Part shown: positions 14,760 to 22,904 of the stretch, piece by piece
Numbering within the stretch: the first letter of the stretch is position 1
Layout: each line of letters opens with the position of its first letter
Assembly: GCA_964412815.1 (NCBI GenBank)
Contig: CAYPQF010000034.1
Span: forward strand, 1-64,000
Source: JAOAFZ01 sp964412815
Lineage (GTDB): Bacteria > Patescibacteriota > Microgenomatia > UBA1406 > GWC2-37-13
Length of the DNA stretch: 64,000 nt
Direction: 5' to 3'
Made by a program: the position numbers and the translations under genes
The notes under the pieces: model-generated
What the model saw: the letters and a program-made list of their open reading frames with translations, nothing else
Told to the model about the DNA's origin: nothing
Database searches by the model: none

Positions 14760-14890
14760 CATGACTGTACTCAGACCGAAGCACTACTTAAATATAAAAA
14801 GAGGTTGTTTGTGTAGCCTGGAATGCTTGGGTATCTAAAGTTTTGGTTCTAAGGTTTCTCTCTAACTGGAAATTTTAACTATCATATAAT

Positions 14891-15478
14891 ATGAAAATAA
14901 TTTCTTGGCTGTTATTAATAACGGTTTTGATTTACTCTGTTGTGATTAGTGTTGATATATCAAATAGTCAACTTGCCATTTTACTGATGATTCTGCTTTT
15001 ATCTCTTTTTTCCGACTTAAAAGAATTTGATTTTTGGGGGCTAAAGGGGAAAACCGAGAAAGACATTAAACAACTAGAGGGAAAAAAAGCTTTTGTTGAT
15101 AAAGAAGTATCTATTAATAAAGGAAAACTTGATGAGGCAGAAAAACAAGCACCACTTCAGTTGATGGATACAGCTCAAGGTAACTTTTTAGCGCTTGCAT
15201 TTGAGATAGAAAGACTACTGCGTATATTTGCCACAGTCTGGCTTGCTAAGGATATCCCAAACAACGTTAATGTAATGAATTTAACAAAGGAGCTAAGGAA
15301 GAACGACTTATTAACAGATAATGGCGTTAAACAACTGGAAGCAATAAGATGGATTCGAAATCTGTTAGTTCATGGACGTCAAACTGAAATAAATGAAGCA
15401 ACGCTTGAAGCGGGAATACAATTAGCTCATTCTTTGTACATAGAGCTATACAATAATTTGTATAGTGAAAACAATTAA
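14891..15478 (+). CDS. Membrane-anchored protein with DUF4145/HEPN-like domain
   Basis: 195 residues. Two hydrophobic segments (3-22, 27-43), a charged coiled-coil region (55-85) and a helical domain ending in R-W-I-R-N-L-L-V-H-G-R, the R-x-x-R-N-x-x-V-H-G pattern of DUF4145 and related HEPN-like helical bundles. Some HEPN proteins are RNases, but the R-x4-6-H motif needed for that is not certain here. AT-rich compared with its surroundings. TATAAT abuts the ATG. Function unknown. Confidence 0.65.
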   Translation: MKIISWLLLITVLIYSVVISVDISNSQLAILLMILLLSLFSDLKEFDFWGLKGKTEKDIKQLEGKKAFVDKEVSINKGKLDEAEKQAPLQLMDTAQGNFLALAFEIERLLRIFATVWLAKDIPNNVNVMNLTKELRKNDLLTDNGVKQLEAIRWIRNLLVHGRQTEINEATLEAGIQLAHSLYIELYNNLYSENN

Positions 15479-15493
15479 TGTGAAAATATCGAT

Positions 15494-15904
15494 CTATTTT
15501 AATATAATCGAATTGATTTTAACCCCTAACCAATTACTGGATAAGGTAACGCACTTATCTTGAATACACTGTTTATTTCCAGAAATAAATTCACCGGAAA
15601 TATCAACAGGTTTGCCTTCAAAAGAGGATAATTCCACTGGAGTAGAAATAACATATGCGTGATCTGCAATAACGTTCTGCTTACCAGAGTATTTTATTGA
15701 GTAAAATCCCTCTGTATCCTTTTCTACCATGTAGATAGCACTTGTATCCGATAGAGGAAAGAGTTCTGGTTCACCAGAGGGAAACCATTTATACATTATG
15801 AAGAGGGTCGCAACCAATATGGTTAGAATGCTCAATGTAATGCCAAAGTATGACAATGTAAATTTTGTACCGAAAAGTAACGATTTATTATTTTCTTTTT
15901 TCAT
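15494..15904 (-). CDS. Single-pass membrane protein with external domain, unknown
   Basis: 136 residues. A cytosolic start rich in Lys/Asn, one membrane segment (about 15-40), then a beta-rich domain with two Cys (C-I-Q-D-K-C-V) that could form a disulfide outside the membrane. The strand pattern (V-D-I-S-G-E-F-I-S-G, then V-K-I-N-S-I-I-L) resembles an OB-like fold; no family is assigned. Convergent with the 14891 gene; the two stops are only 15 bases apart. Confidence 0.55.
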   Translation of the reverse strand: MKKENNKSLLFGTKFTLSYFGITLSILTILVATLFIMYKWFPSGEPELFPLSDTSAIYMVEKDTEGFYSIKYSGKQNVIADHAYVISTPVELSSFEGKPVDISGEFISGNKQCIQDKCVTLSSNWLGVKINSIILK

Positions 15905-15927
15905 GGTGAATTAATTATAAAGTATAT

Positions 15928-15956
15928 AGCAGGCGGACTCAAGAGATCCGCCTGCT
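15928..15956 (-). terminator. Stem-loop after GC-rich gene 4
   Basis: AGCAGGCGGA and TCCGCCTGCT form ten perfect pairs around a nine-base loop, just past the stop of the 15980 gene. There is no T tract on the minus strand. Confidence 0.7.
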
Positions 15957-15979
15957 TTCCCTTTAGTACCTGTACAGGT

Positions 15980-16351
15980 CTACTGGTTCCAGCAAAGGGT
16001 AAACTGGTCAGGGCGCCCGAGGGCCACGAGGCCATCCCCCTGAACACCGGCCCGAACGTAGCTCGACCCACTGACCACTGGCCAGAGGCTGACGTTCAAG
16101 ATGATGTTCGTCCGGACGATGCGAACGCGCTTGGGGTTCACATCCCACCCCGAGCCACGACGCGTTGCGGTCGAGCCGACGTTGAACTGCACGTAGCTGT
16201 GCCAGCCGTTCTGGTTGATGAGACCGAACGAGTCACCTCTCCGACAGTACCGCGTGGCTGCCTCTACTGGACTGGCTGACGGCAAAGCCGTGAGTGCCAG
16301 CATTACCAGCAGAGCCAACATGAGGACGGGCTTGAGCACGCGTGCTCTCAC
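15980..16351 (-). CDS. GC-rich gene 4: small secreted protein
   Basis: 123 residues from GTG 16351, placed by a strong GGAGGTG five bases upstream. A classical signal peptide: R-A-R-V-L-K-P, a Leu/Met/Ala-rich core (residues ~8-24) and a likely cut after S-P-V-E-A (about 31). The mature ~90 residues are beta-rich with three Trp and two Cys (C-R-R-G near the start, L-C-W-N-Q at the end), able to close one disulfide. Third positions are G/C-rich. No family is recognised; a small extracellular domain. Confidence 0.75.
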   Translation of the reverse strand: MRARVLKPVLMLALLVMLALTALPSASPVEAATRYCRRGDSFGLINQNGWHSYVQFNVGSTATRRGSGWDVNPKRVRIVRTNIILNVSLWPVVSGSSYVRAGVQGDGLVALGRPDQFTLCWNQ

Positions 16352-16720
16352 AGGACACCTCCATGTTAGTCCACCCCATAGCCCGATTAGCTAGGGGATT
16401 TTTATTGCATCATAATATAAGTAATTATCAATAGCAATTCAGAATAAGATTTAATTAATCTAAAAAAGAGAAGCGTGGGTTATTTTATAATAGCTACGAA
16501 TCAAGACACCCCTTTTTTATACTGTCTCAAATGTCTCATTTAGCCTCAACAGCAAAACACGCTCTACAGGATTACAAGGGTCTAGTCCGGCACGCTCAGC
16601 ATAAAAAAAAGACTCCGCACGGGAGTCTTTTTTTTATGGTTGTCGAGCGAAGGGATGCGGAGTATCGGTTCGCTGATGAATTTTTTCTTACTAATATAAC
16701 TAATATATGTTCTATCTCTC
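16352..16720. other. Intergenic region with bidirectional terminator
   Basis: The left part holds the SD-containing leader of the 15980 gene and its AT-rich promoter area. At 16603-16635 A8-GACTCC-gcacg-GGAGTC-T8 is a symmetric stem-loop with A and T tracts, so it can end transcripts from both sides; on the minus strand it terminates the 55-residue gene at 16721-16888. TATAAT at 16486-16491 could start a short plus-strand RNA ending at this terminator. Otherwise nothing is seen. Confidence 0.6.
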
Positions 16721-16888
16721 TTATTTAGAGAACAGCTCTCGCTTCTGTATCTCCTCCAGAATTTTTCCATGTAATGGTCGGCACTGGCAGTTCTTTGCAT
16801 GAGCCATATGCCACTCTACACGCTGGTCAAGTGTAGGGTTCTTTGGCATTTTGTTAGCTTTATGCCAACTTGCGTTTATTTTTGACAT
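16721..16888 (-). CDS. 55-residue conserved-looking small protein
   Basis: The minus-strand frame reads M-S-K-I-N-A-S-W-H-K-A-N-K-M-P-K-N-P-T, then L-D-Q-R-V-E-W-H-M-A-H-A-K-N-C-Q-C-R. The pattern W-x-x-x-N-x-M-P-K-N-x-T-x-x-Q-R-x-x-W-H-x-x-H-x-x-x-C-x-C-R is one I know from small uncharacterised bacterial proteins. His and Cys at the end (H...C-x-C) could bind a metal. TAGAAT-like bases lie close before the ATG, as in other leaderless genes here. Function unknown. Confidence 0.65.
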   Translation of the reverse strand: MSKINASWHKANKMPKNPTLDQRVEWHMAHAKNCQCRPLHGKILEEIQKRELFSK

Positions 16889-16922
16889 ATAAATATTCTA
16901 CACACATACTTGTAGTTTAAGA

Positions 16923-17014
16923 TATAATGTTTGTATGGATATGATTGAAATCTGTTGCTGTACTTCCTCGGAGAGTCTCTGATCTCTCCAGATAACCTTC
17001 TTTATATTTTTTTT
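16923..17014 (+). promoter_or_regulatory. Possible cysteine-responsive attenuator leader
   Basis: TATAAT (16923-16928) lies six bases before a 15-codon frame with three consecutive Cys codons (16953-16961). A stem GGAGAG (16970-16975)/CTCTCC (16984-16989) overlaps the end of this frame and is followed by a T-rich run to 17014. A ribosome stalled on the Cys codons would cover the left arm. This is the arrangement of ribosome-mediated attenuation, but the stem is short and not tight against the T run. Confidence 0.4.
16935..16982 (+). CDS. Putative leader peptide with three Cys codons
   Basis: The frame M-D-M-I-E-I-C-C-C-T-S-S-E-S-L ends at TGA 16980-16982. It has the leaderless start geometry of neighbouring genes (TATAAT six bases before ATG). 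It precedes genes of sulfur metabolism (LuxS-like, and on the other strand cysteine-forming enzymes), which gives the Cys run meaning. Chance cannot be excluded for so short a frame. Confidence 0.4.
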   Translation: MDMIEICCCTSSESL

Positions 17015-17021
17015 AAATTCC

Positions 17022-17591
17022 ATGTTTTACATCTCAATTTTTGTCGGGTACATACTCTATATAAGTAATTTTTTTATTCGTGAAATGCGAAGAAAAGGAA
17101 CTGAAGCAAGAACAATGCAAAGGGGTGTCTACGATAAGGGAAGCAGTATTCTTTTGTACTCACTAATGGTCTTTACTTTGCTTACTCCAGGTTTTCATTT
17201 TATTCATTTTGGCACCATTCAATTACCGACATATTTCCTTTTTTTGGGAATAGGAAGTATGGTAATAGGCATTTATTTTCATCATTGGTCTATATATAGT
17301 CTGGGTAAATATTATTCTCGCACGCTCAGAGTTCAAAAAGAGCACCAGCTTGTGAGAGAAGGTCCCTATAAAATTATTAGACATCCGGGATATACGGGAT
17401 CACTCCTTATTCAGATTGGATTTGCCATACTAACTCAAAATATAATTTCAAGTACACTTATCATAGTGTTATCTATGGTGTTTTATCAGTATAGAATTTT
17501 TCTTGAGGAACAGATGTTAATAAAAGCTTTTGGATCGCAGTATATAAATTACCAGCGAGAAAGTTGGCAGCTTATTCCATTTATAATCTAA
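17022..17591 (+). CDS. Isoprenylcysteine carboxyl methyltransferase-like membrane enzyme
   Basis: 189 residues with about five membrane segments. The C-terminal half has the SAM-binding pattern of the ICMT/PEMT family: G-K-Y-Y-S-R-T-L-R-V-Q-K-E-H-Q-L-V-x-E-G-P-Y-K-I-I-R-H-P-G-Y-T-G and later E-E-Q-M-L-I-K-A-F-G-x-x-Y-x-x-Y. Bacterial members methylate unknown small or lipid substrates in the membrane. It is nine bases upstream of the LuxS-like gene; a SAM-consuming enzyme beside a homocysteine-pathway gene fits methyl/sulfur cycling (inference). Confidence 0.85.
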   Translation: MFYISIFVGYILYISNFFIREMRRKGTEARTMQRGVYDKGSSILLYSLMVFTLLTPGFHFIHFGTIQLPTYFLFLGIGSMVIGIYFHHWSIYSLGKYYSRTLRVQKEHQLVREGPYKIIRHPGYTGSLLIQIGFAILTQNIISSTLIIVLSMVFYQYRIFLEEQMLIKAFGSQYINYQRESWQLIPFII

Positions 17592-17600
17592 AAAATATAT

Positions 17601-18503
17601 ATGATAACCATATCAAAACGAGCTGAATCAAAAAACAAAGATCATACTGTAATGACAGGTGGTACGATTTCGGTAGATAATGTTATTAAATCATCTGAGC
17701 TTGTTTCGCCAAGTGTCTATTTTTTTTCGATGAGTACCGATGCTAATCGTATTCAATCTGATGCATTTCATCAAGGAATTCACTCTATTGAACATTCCTT
17801 TGCTTTCAGTCACGAGACAGGAAGCATTCGGGTTCAGTATACAGAATTGTCAGGAGAGTCCACAGATTCCATTGTTGATATTTCTCCCTATGTATATGCA
17901 GAAAATAATTTTGGGTTTCGGATTACGAGCTTTGGGAAGCTTGATATTAACCTACTTACACAGGCTGTGGAAAATGGTCTTACTATAATGAAAAAATATC
18001 TAGGAGACGGCAATCCCGTGCCTTTTTCTTCTGCAGCAGAGTGTGGGCAGTACAATTTCCATTCAGGTATACGAGCGGGCGAGATTATTAAAGAGGTTCT
18101 CACACAGGGTATTAGCATCGTTGATATAACTCCTCCAAAACTTATTAAAAGAGATCGGTGGATTGTATCAGATTTACGACTATTGCAGCCGCGTATAGAG
18201 GGAAATAATACTCAATATTGTTTTCCACCGCTTGTTTCACATGTGTTATCTCAGCATATTGAAAAGGGGTATAATGCCCGGTATCCAGACCATTACCTGC
18301 AATTAGGAACGTTTGGTTGTATGACAGGGGCATATTTAATTGCTGACGGGACTTCAGATGAGGTTACCCGAATTCATGGACAAGTAAAAAAGATTGTTGA
18401 AGAGATTAAAAAGAAAGCACATCCTAGTAAGGATAAAGCTTTATTATATGCAATCTCCATTGTGCTAGAAAATATACGTCGTTATGGAAATTTGAAAGAA
18501 TAA
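17601..18503 (+). CDS. Tandem LuxS-like protein with split metal site
   Basis: 300 residues, about twice the length of LuxS (S-ribosylhomocysteinase, ~160). The first half carries D-H-T (14-16) and G-I-H-S-I-E-H (59-65), the HxxEH metal motif, but its D-I-S-P stretch lacks the metal-binding Cys. The second half has S-D-L-R-L-L-Q-P and T-F-G-C-M-T-G-A-Y-L-I, the Cys motif, but no HxxEH. Thus the two halves look like a fused LuxS dimer in which each retains different ligands. The neighbouring sulfur genes support a role in forming homocysteine; catalytic activity is not certain. Confidence 0.7.
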   Translation: MITISKRAESKNKDHTVMTGGTISVDNVIKSSELVSPSVYFFSMSTDANRIQSDAFHQGIHSIEHSFAFSHETGSIRVQYTELSGESTDSIVDISPYVYAENNFGFRITSFGKLDINLLTQAVENGLTIMKKYLGDGNPVPFSSAAECGQYNFHSGIRAGEIIKEVLTQGISIVDITPPKLIKRDRWIVSDLRLLQPRIEGNNTQYCFPPLVSHVLSQHIEKGYNARYPDHYLQLGTFGCMTGAYLIADGTSDEVTRIHGQVKKIVEEIKKKAHPSKDKALLYAISIVLENIRRYGNLKE

Positions 18504-18544
18504 TCTAGCTTTTGATGATGAAAACAAAAGTTGTAGCTGGGCCG

Positions 18545-18570
18545 CATGCCCTTCGTTACTGAAGGGCATG
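18545..18570 (-). terminator. Stem-loop at the end of the transsulfuration gene
   Basis: CATGCCCTTC and GAAGGGCATG make ten pairs around a six-base loop that includes the stop codon of the minus-strand gene. Downstream bases on the minus strand are only loosely T-rich. Confidence 0.6.
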
Positions 18571-19791
18571 GGCAAGGTCTGCAAGAAGATCCTCCTTGTT
18601 CTCGATGCCCACAGATATGCGGAACAAACCATCCGAAAGCCCGATTTTCTTTCGTTCTTCTGGTGGTATTGAGGCATGCGTCATGCTGGCGGGGTGGTCA
18701 AGAAGCGATTCCACACCTCCTAGACTTTCGGCTAGTGGAAAATACTTCAACTTTTGAATAAACTGCTGAGGATCAATAGAATCTTTCAGTTCTACCGAAA
18801 GCATGCCCCCAGGGTGCTTCATTTGTTTTTTGACAATTCGCGCTGCTTCTTGTAGTTCTGTGTTGTTTGCATCTGGTTGCCCATTGGCAAAACCAGGGTA
18901 ATACACTGCTTTTACGTTCTGGTGAGTGGAGAGAAACTTTGCTATTGCTTCGGCGTTTTCGGTGTGGCGCTGCATGCGCAGTTCTAACGTCCGCAACCCT
19001 CGCAAGGTAAGCCACGAATCAAAAGGTGAAAGGATTGCTCCAATTGCATTTTGCAGGAACTTGAGTTTGGTATACAACTCCTGGTTGCTGGTTGTGAGGG
19101 CACCGCCTACCACATCGCTATGGCCGTTCATGTATTTCGTGGTGGAATAGACCACAATATCAGCGCCGTGCACCAGTGGCTGTTGCAAAATGGGGGTCGC
19201 AAAGGTGTTATCTACTATCAGGTGTGCACCATGCGCATGCGTTATATCCGCCAGCTTCTGAATATCGGTAACTTTTAATAGTGGATTGGTGGGTGTTTCT
19301 ACCCATACCAGTTTGATGCCTCCTTTTCCCAATTCTTCTTCTACCCGGTCTAGCTTCGTAAAATCGGTTATATGGTACGGTATACCTTGCTTTCGTGCAA
19401 CATTCACAATATAGCGGTAGGTACCTCCATATGCATCTGAAGAAAAAAGGATACTTTCGCCTGGTTGTAGCACTGCAACAATAGTTGCTAATACTGCAGA
19501 GCCGGAGCTAAACGCAAGCCCATAAGCCGCTGTGTCCAATACCGCCAGTGTTTGTTCCAATACCGCACGGGTGGGGTTACCAGAACGGGAATAATCATAG
19601 CCGCCACTATTCCCGAACCGGAAAGTAGTCGATATATGGATTGGTGGGATAACATCGCCTGAATCTTTAGAAGGAGTATATCCTGAATGCAAGAGCTGAG
19701 TGGAAAAACCTTGCACAAGTGATTGAGTGCGCTTCTGATTCATAGACTGAGAATTTGTCACGCGATCCAAAGCATGAGTTTTGTGTTTCAT
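18556..19791 (-). CDS. PLP-dependent transsulfuration enzyme (cystathionine gamma-synthase/lyase family)
   Basis: 411 residues, usual length. Family marks: Y-S-R-S-G-N-P-T near the start, W-V-E-T-P-T-N-P-L, D-N-T-F-A-T-P-I-L-Q-Q-P and the PLP lysine in Y-S-T-T-K-Y-M-N-G-H-S-D-V-V-G-G. Synthase, cystathionine lyase and methionine lyase activities cannot be separated by eye. With a CBS/cysteine-synthase-like gene directly upstream, a lyase completing homocysteine to cysteine conversion is likely. The first ~25 residues are extra, so a later start is possible. Confidence 0.88.
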   Translation of the reverse strand: MKHKTHALDRVTNSQSMNQKRTQSLVQGFSTQLLHSGYTPSKDSGDVIPPIHISTTFRFGNSGGYDYSRSGNPTRAVLEQTLAVLDTAAYGLAFSSGSAVLATIVAVLQPGESILFSSDAYGGTYRYIVNVARKQGIPYHITDFTKLDRVEEELGKGGIKLVWVETPTNPLLKVTDIQKLADITHAHGAHLIVDNTFATPILQQPLVHGADIVVYSTTKYMNGHSDVVGGALTTSNQELYTKLKFLQNAIGAILSPFDSWLTLRGLRTLELRMQRHTENAEAIAKFLSTHQNVKAVYYPGFANGQPDANNTELQEAARIVKKQMKHPGGMLSVELKDSIDPQQFIQKLKYFPLAESLGGVESLLDHPASMTHASIPPEERKKIGLSDGLFRISVGIENKEDLLADLAHALQ

Positions 19792-19804
19792 ACAAATAAA
19801 TAAA

Positions 19805-21069
19805 TTAATAAAGTGAATACCCTTTTGAGGCCAGCCAGATATCGGAAAATATATCGTTCCGGTACGGTATACCGGTATCCGGGAAAATAGTAACCACGGT
19901 GTCTGAGTTGTTCACCAGGCCAGTTTGAACTGCCTCCAATAGTGCTGCATACACAGCCCCCGAAGATTGTCCGGCAAAAAAACCAAGAGCCGGGTCATTT
20001 GTAAACCGGAGGCATCGTTTACGCGGATAAACGTATCGATTACGTCGAAATCAAAATTCTGCGGATGGATGTCTTCGCCAAAACCCTGAAGATCGTACGA
20101 GTGGGCCAGATGTTGTACTTCTCTAATAGATTTCCCTTGTTTTAGCAGATACAAGATACTTCCAACAGGGTCAACCCCAATAATTTTAATTTGAGGATTC
20201 TGTTTCTTTAGGTAGCGGCCTATCCCGGAGATTGTTCCTCCAGTTCCCGCAGCAGCAATAACTGTTGTTACCTTGCCATGGGTTTGTTCCCAGATTTCCG
20301 GTCCGGTAATGAGCTCGTGAGCCTTACGGTTGGCCAGGTTATCGTATTGACTAGCTACCCACATACCCGGGAGTGTTGCAAGCATGTCACGGATAGAGTA
20401 GTAGCTTAAAGGGTGGCTTGGCTCCACGTTGGTCGGTGTTACAATTACATGGCTCCCCAGCTTTCGGAGGCGCTCTATACGCTCTTCGCTTATTTTATCG
20501 GGCAGTATCAGAATGGTCCGGTAACCGTAGTAGGCAGCTACAAGAGCTAACCCGGCACCTGTGTTTCCGGAAGTAGCTTCAACTATTGTCATGCCATGTG
20601 TCAGGGCTCCGTTTTGGCGGGCATCTTCAATCATCTGTCGTGCCATCACATCTTTAATGCTGAGTCCCGGGTTTTTGGTAACATCAAATGTCCATATACT
20701 GTTTACTTTTCCCTGTAAATAGGGGTCAACAAACTCTATACTGTCATGTATGTGAATTGGTACCAATGGCAAGTTTCCCATAAGGGAAATTGTCTCTTTA
20801 GGAACCGGGACTGCTGGAAATGGTGGGAGGGAATGCACAAAATCTGTAAGTTTAGAGAGAAATATATTCCGAGTATCTCCACTTTTCTCAAGGGTAAGGC
20901 CCTTACCATAAGGCATTGCGGTTGAAACTGGCTCAGGTGCTGGATAGGCAGCCCGTATAAATCCCAGCCGCAGTTGAAGAGCAGTATACTGGTGTGGCGT
21001 GTATGTAAAGCCCAGACGTGTGAGCTCTGATAGGTATGTGTTAACAGGGACACCCTTGATTGGAATCAA
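19805..21069 (-). CDS. Cysteine synthase/cystathionine beta-synthase-like enzyme, frameshifted near 20010
   Basis: Fold-type II PLP enzyme. Seen: N-P-G-L-S-I-K-D with the PLP Lys, E-A-T-S-G-N-T-G, and the phosphate loop G-T-G-G-T-I-S-G-I-G-R-Y. The continuous frame ends at 19912 with an unrelated tail, but the expected C-terminus (T-N-D-P-A-L-G-F-F-A-G-Q-S-S-G-A to a stop at 19805) follows in another frame. One extra base near 20005-20020, for instance in a short C run, restores it. Start TTG 21069 is uncertain. The upstream ~85 residues before the catalytic domain are not typical. Operon with the transsulfuration gene (13 bases). Confidence 0.8.
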
Positions 21070-21190
21070 GCGTGGATAAGGCTTGTTTTACATTTCGAGC
21101 ACTGTTACTTTGTTCTGTTAAAAGGTTGCGAACATATTGGGTAACTACGGAAGTAATCGTATGTTTGTCCTGACTAATCTGTTTTTGCAT
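21041..21190 (-). CDS. Small ORF overlapping the cysteine-synthase-like start
   Basis: 49 residues (M-Q-K-Q-I-S-Q-D-K-H-T-I to Q-G-C-P-C) overlapping the start of the enzyme gene by 29 bases in another frame. It could be the true N-terminus of the enzyme separated by a further frameshift, or a coupled upstream ORF ending in Cys codons. ATG 21190 has TGTAAT just before it. Confidence 0.35.
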   Translation of the reverse strand: MQKQISQDKHTITSVVTQYVRNLLTEQSNSARNVKQALSTLDSNQGCPC

Positions 21191-21362
21191 ATTACAAGAA
21201 AAAAATATATAAGAAGGTTTTCGGGGAGGATTTATTCTCCCAAGCAGGTACAGCAAGAACAGTGAAGAAACATTTTCATAAATAGAGTATATCATAGTGC
21301 GCGCAAAAATTACGTGCTTCCGTGCGTGTCCCCCCGCCCCGCCGCACGTCAAGTTGTTTTGG

Positions 21363-21450
21363 ACTCTGTTTCCAGCGAAGCTGGATTACAGAGTTTTATG
21401 CCGGATTGTAAATCCGGCCAAAATCGATTCGGCAACGGCGGTAAACCGCC
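21363..21450. repeat. Cluster of three palindromes after the DEAD-box gene
   Basis: Three stem-loops in 88 bases: ACTCTGT-t-TCCAGC-gaa-GCTGGA-tt-ACAGAGT (21363-21394), GCCGGATT-gta-AATCCGGC (21400-21418) and GGCGGT-aa-ACCGCC (21437-21450). They lie in the 3' untranslated region of the helicase mRNA. The style resembles REP-like interspersed palindromes; no second copy was seen in this window. Confidence 0.6.
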
Positions 21451-21454
21451 AGCA

Positions 21455-22660
21455 TTACTCCACAAAGGTCAGTGCCACACCCTTCTTGTTGGCACGTCCG
21501 GTACGACCGATACGGTGCACATACTCCTGGTACGTCGCAGGATGATCAAAGTTAATCACGTGTGAGACGTTGGGAATATCCAGACCGCGGGCGGCAACAT
21601 CGGTTGCCAGCAGAATCACGGCACGGCCGTTCTTAAAGTCGTCAAGCGCACGAATACGCTGACTCTGACGCTTATTTCCGTGGATAGCGGTTACTAAATG
21701 ACCTTTTTTGGCCAGGATACGTTCGATCTTATCGATACCGTGTTTGGTACGTCCGAAGACGATAACGCGGTCAAATCCGTGGCTGCGCAATACTTCGTCG
21801 AGTACTTCAATCTTATCGCGTCCCTGCACCCGGACTACGTCCTGATCGACGTTGTTACTGGTCTCACGCTTTTTGACGGAGATGGTAACGTGGTCTTTCA
21901 TAAACGAGTGCATGATGCGCTCAATTTCGGGAGTCATAGTAGCTGAGAAAAACAGCGACTGACGCTGTTGTGGCAGCTGATTGATGATACGGCTGACCGG
22001 CTGTACAAATCCCATCTCCAGCATACGGTCAACTTCGTCCAGCACGATGGTATGATACTCGTTAAATCGGATATCTCCCTGCTGCTGTAAGTCAGTTAAG
22101 CGGCCCGGGGTACCAATCACGATCTGCGGACGTCTCTGTAACGCTTTTTTCTGCGGGAACATGCCAACTCCTCCGATAATCAGCACTGAGTAGAGATTCA
22201 GGCCTTTAATGAGCGAGTCGGCTTCTTCCTGAATCTGCGCGGCTAATTCGCGGGTTGGCGTAATAACCAGAATCTTTTTTGAACGGTCAGAGATCAGTTT
22301 ATTGATACTGGGGATTAAGAAGGCTGCCGTTTTACCGGTTCCGGTATTGGCAATACCCACTACATCGCGGCCATCCAGCAGTTCGGGAATTGCCTGGTCC
22401 TGAATCGGGGTCGGGGTAACATAGCCTTTATTGACGATATTCTGTTTCAGTTGTGGATGAACCGGAAAGTCGGCAAAGGTATGCTTTGGGACGTAGATTT
22501 CTTCTTGTACTACAGGATCAGCTTTCTTGATCAGCAAGTGGGTTGGTAAGGGATCAGGGATCTTCTGTTTAGGACGATTGCCCATGGGGCGTCTCTGATT
22601 GTTGTTTCGGTTATGGTGGTTGTTGCGACCATGTCTATGGCCACGGTGTGAAAATGACAT
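21455..22660 (-). CDS. DEAD-box RNA helicase
   Basis: 401 residues. The first ~35 are rich in Arg, His and Asn (RNA-binding tail). Then the Q motif (T-P-T-P-I-Q), motif I A-N-T-G-T-G-K-T, Ia P-T-R-E-L-A-A-Q, II D-E-V-D (a variant of DEAD), III S-A-T, V A-T-D-V-A-A-R-G-L-D and VI H-R-I-G-R-T-G-R. It stops right after the helicase core, with no C-terminal extension. It is divergent from the RRM protein; both are RNA chaperone-type genes, and a shared cold or stress response is plausible. Confidence 0.95.
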   Translation of the reverse strand: MSFSHRGHRHGRNNHHNRNNNQRRPMGNRPKQKIPDPLPTHLLIKKADPVVQEEIYVPKHTFADFPVHPQLKQNIVNKGYVTPTPIQDQAIPELLDGRDVVGIANTGTGKTAAFLIPSINKLISDRSKKILVITPTRELAAQIQEEADSLIKGLNLYSVLIIGGVGMFPQKKALQRRPQIVIGTPGRLTDLQQQGDIRFNEYHTIVLDEVDRMLEMGFVQPVSRIINQLPQQRQSLFFSATMTPEIERIMHSFMKDHVTISVKKRETSNNVDQDVVRVQGRDKIEVLDEVLRSHGFDRVIVFGRTKHGIDKIERILAKKGHLVTAIHGNKRQSQRIRALDDFKNGRAVILLATDVAARGLDIPNVSHVINFDHPATYQEYVHRIGRTGRANKKGVALTFVE

Positions 22661-22799
22661 ATAGTTGTTGTACCGGTTTTCGGTATATTAGTAACTATAT
22701 CATAGGCATTCCTGTTTGTCAAGTACTATAGGATATTTACTAGAGTGGTCTGTTGTTTCAATTATCTCTTTTTTTGACGATTAGTGACAGATCGTGTGT

Positions 22800-22904
22800 T
22801 ACAATAGAGTAATCGGGTTTTTCCCTTTCCTTGAATTTGTTTTTCTATTCTTGCTTTTTGGTAGATACTCATCTTCTTTGTTTTATTATTCATTTTCCAT
22901 CAAT
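22800..22904 (+). promoter_or_regulatory. Long pyrimidine-rich leader of the RRM gene
   Basis: TACAAT at 22800-22805 is the likely -10 box, leaving a leader of nearly 100 bases that is strongly T/C-rich and lacks a Shine-Dalgarno site. Most backbone genes here are leaderless, so this long leader stands out and recalls leaders of cold-shock mRNAs. Confidence 0.45.

Noticed and set aside
16531..16728. 65-codon plus ORF with TATACT seven bases upstream
   Set aside because: It reads straight through the bidirectional terminator hairpin, so it is unlikely to be translated as a protein.
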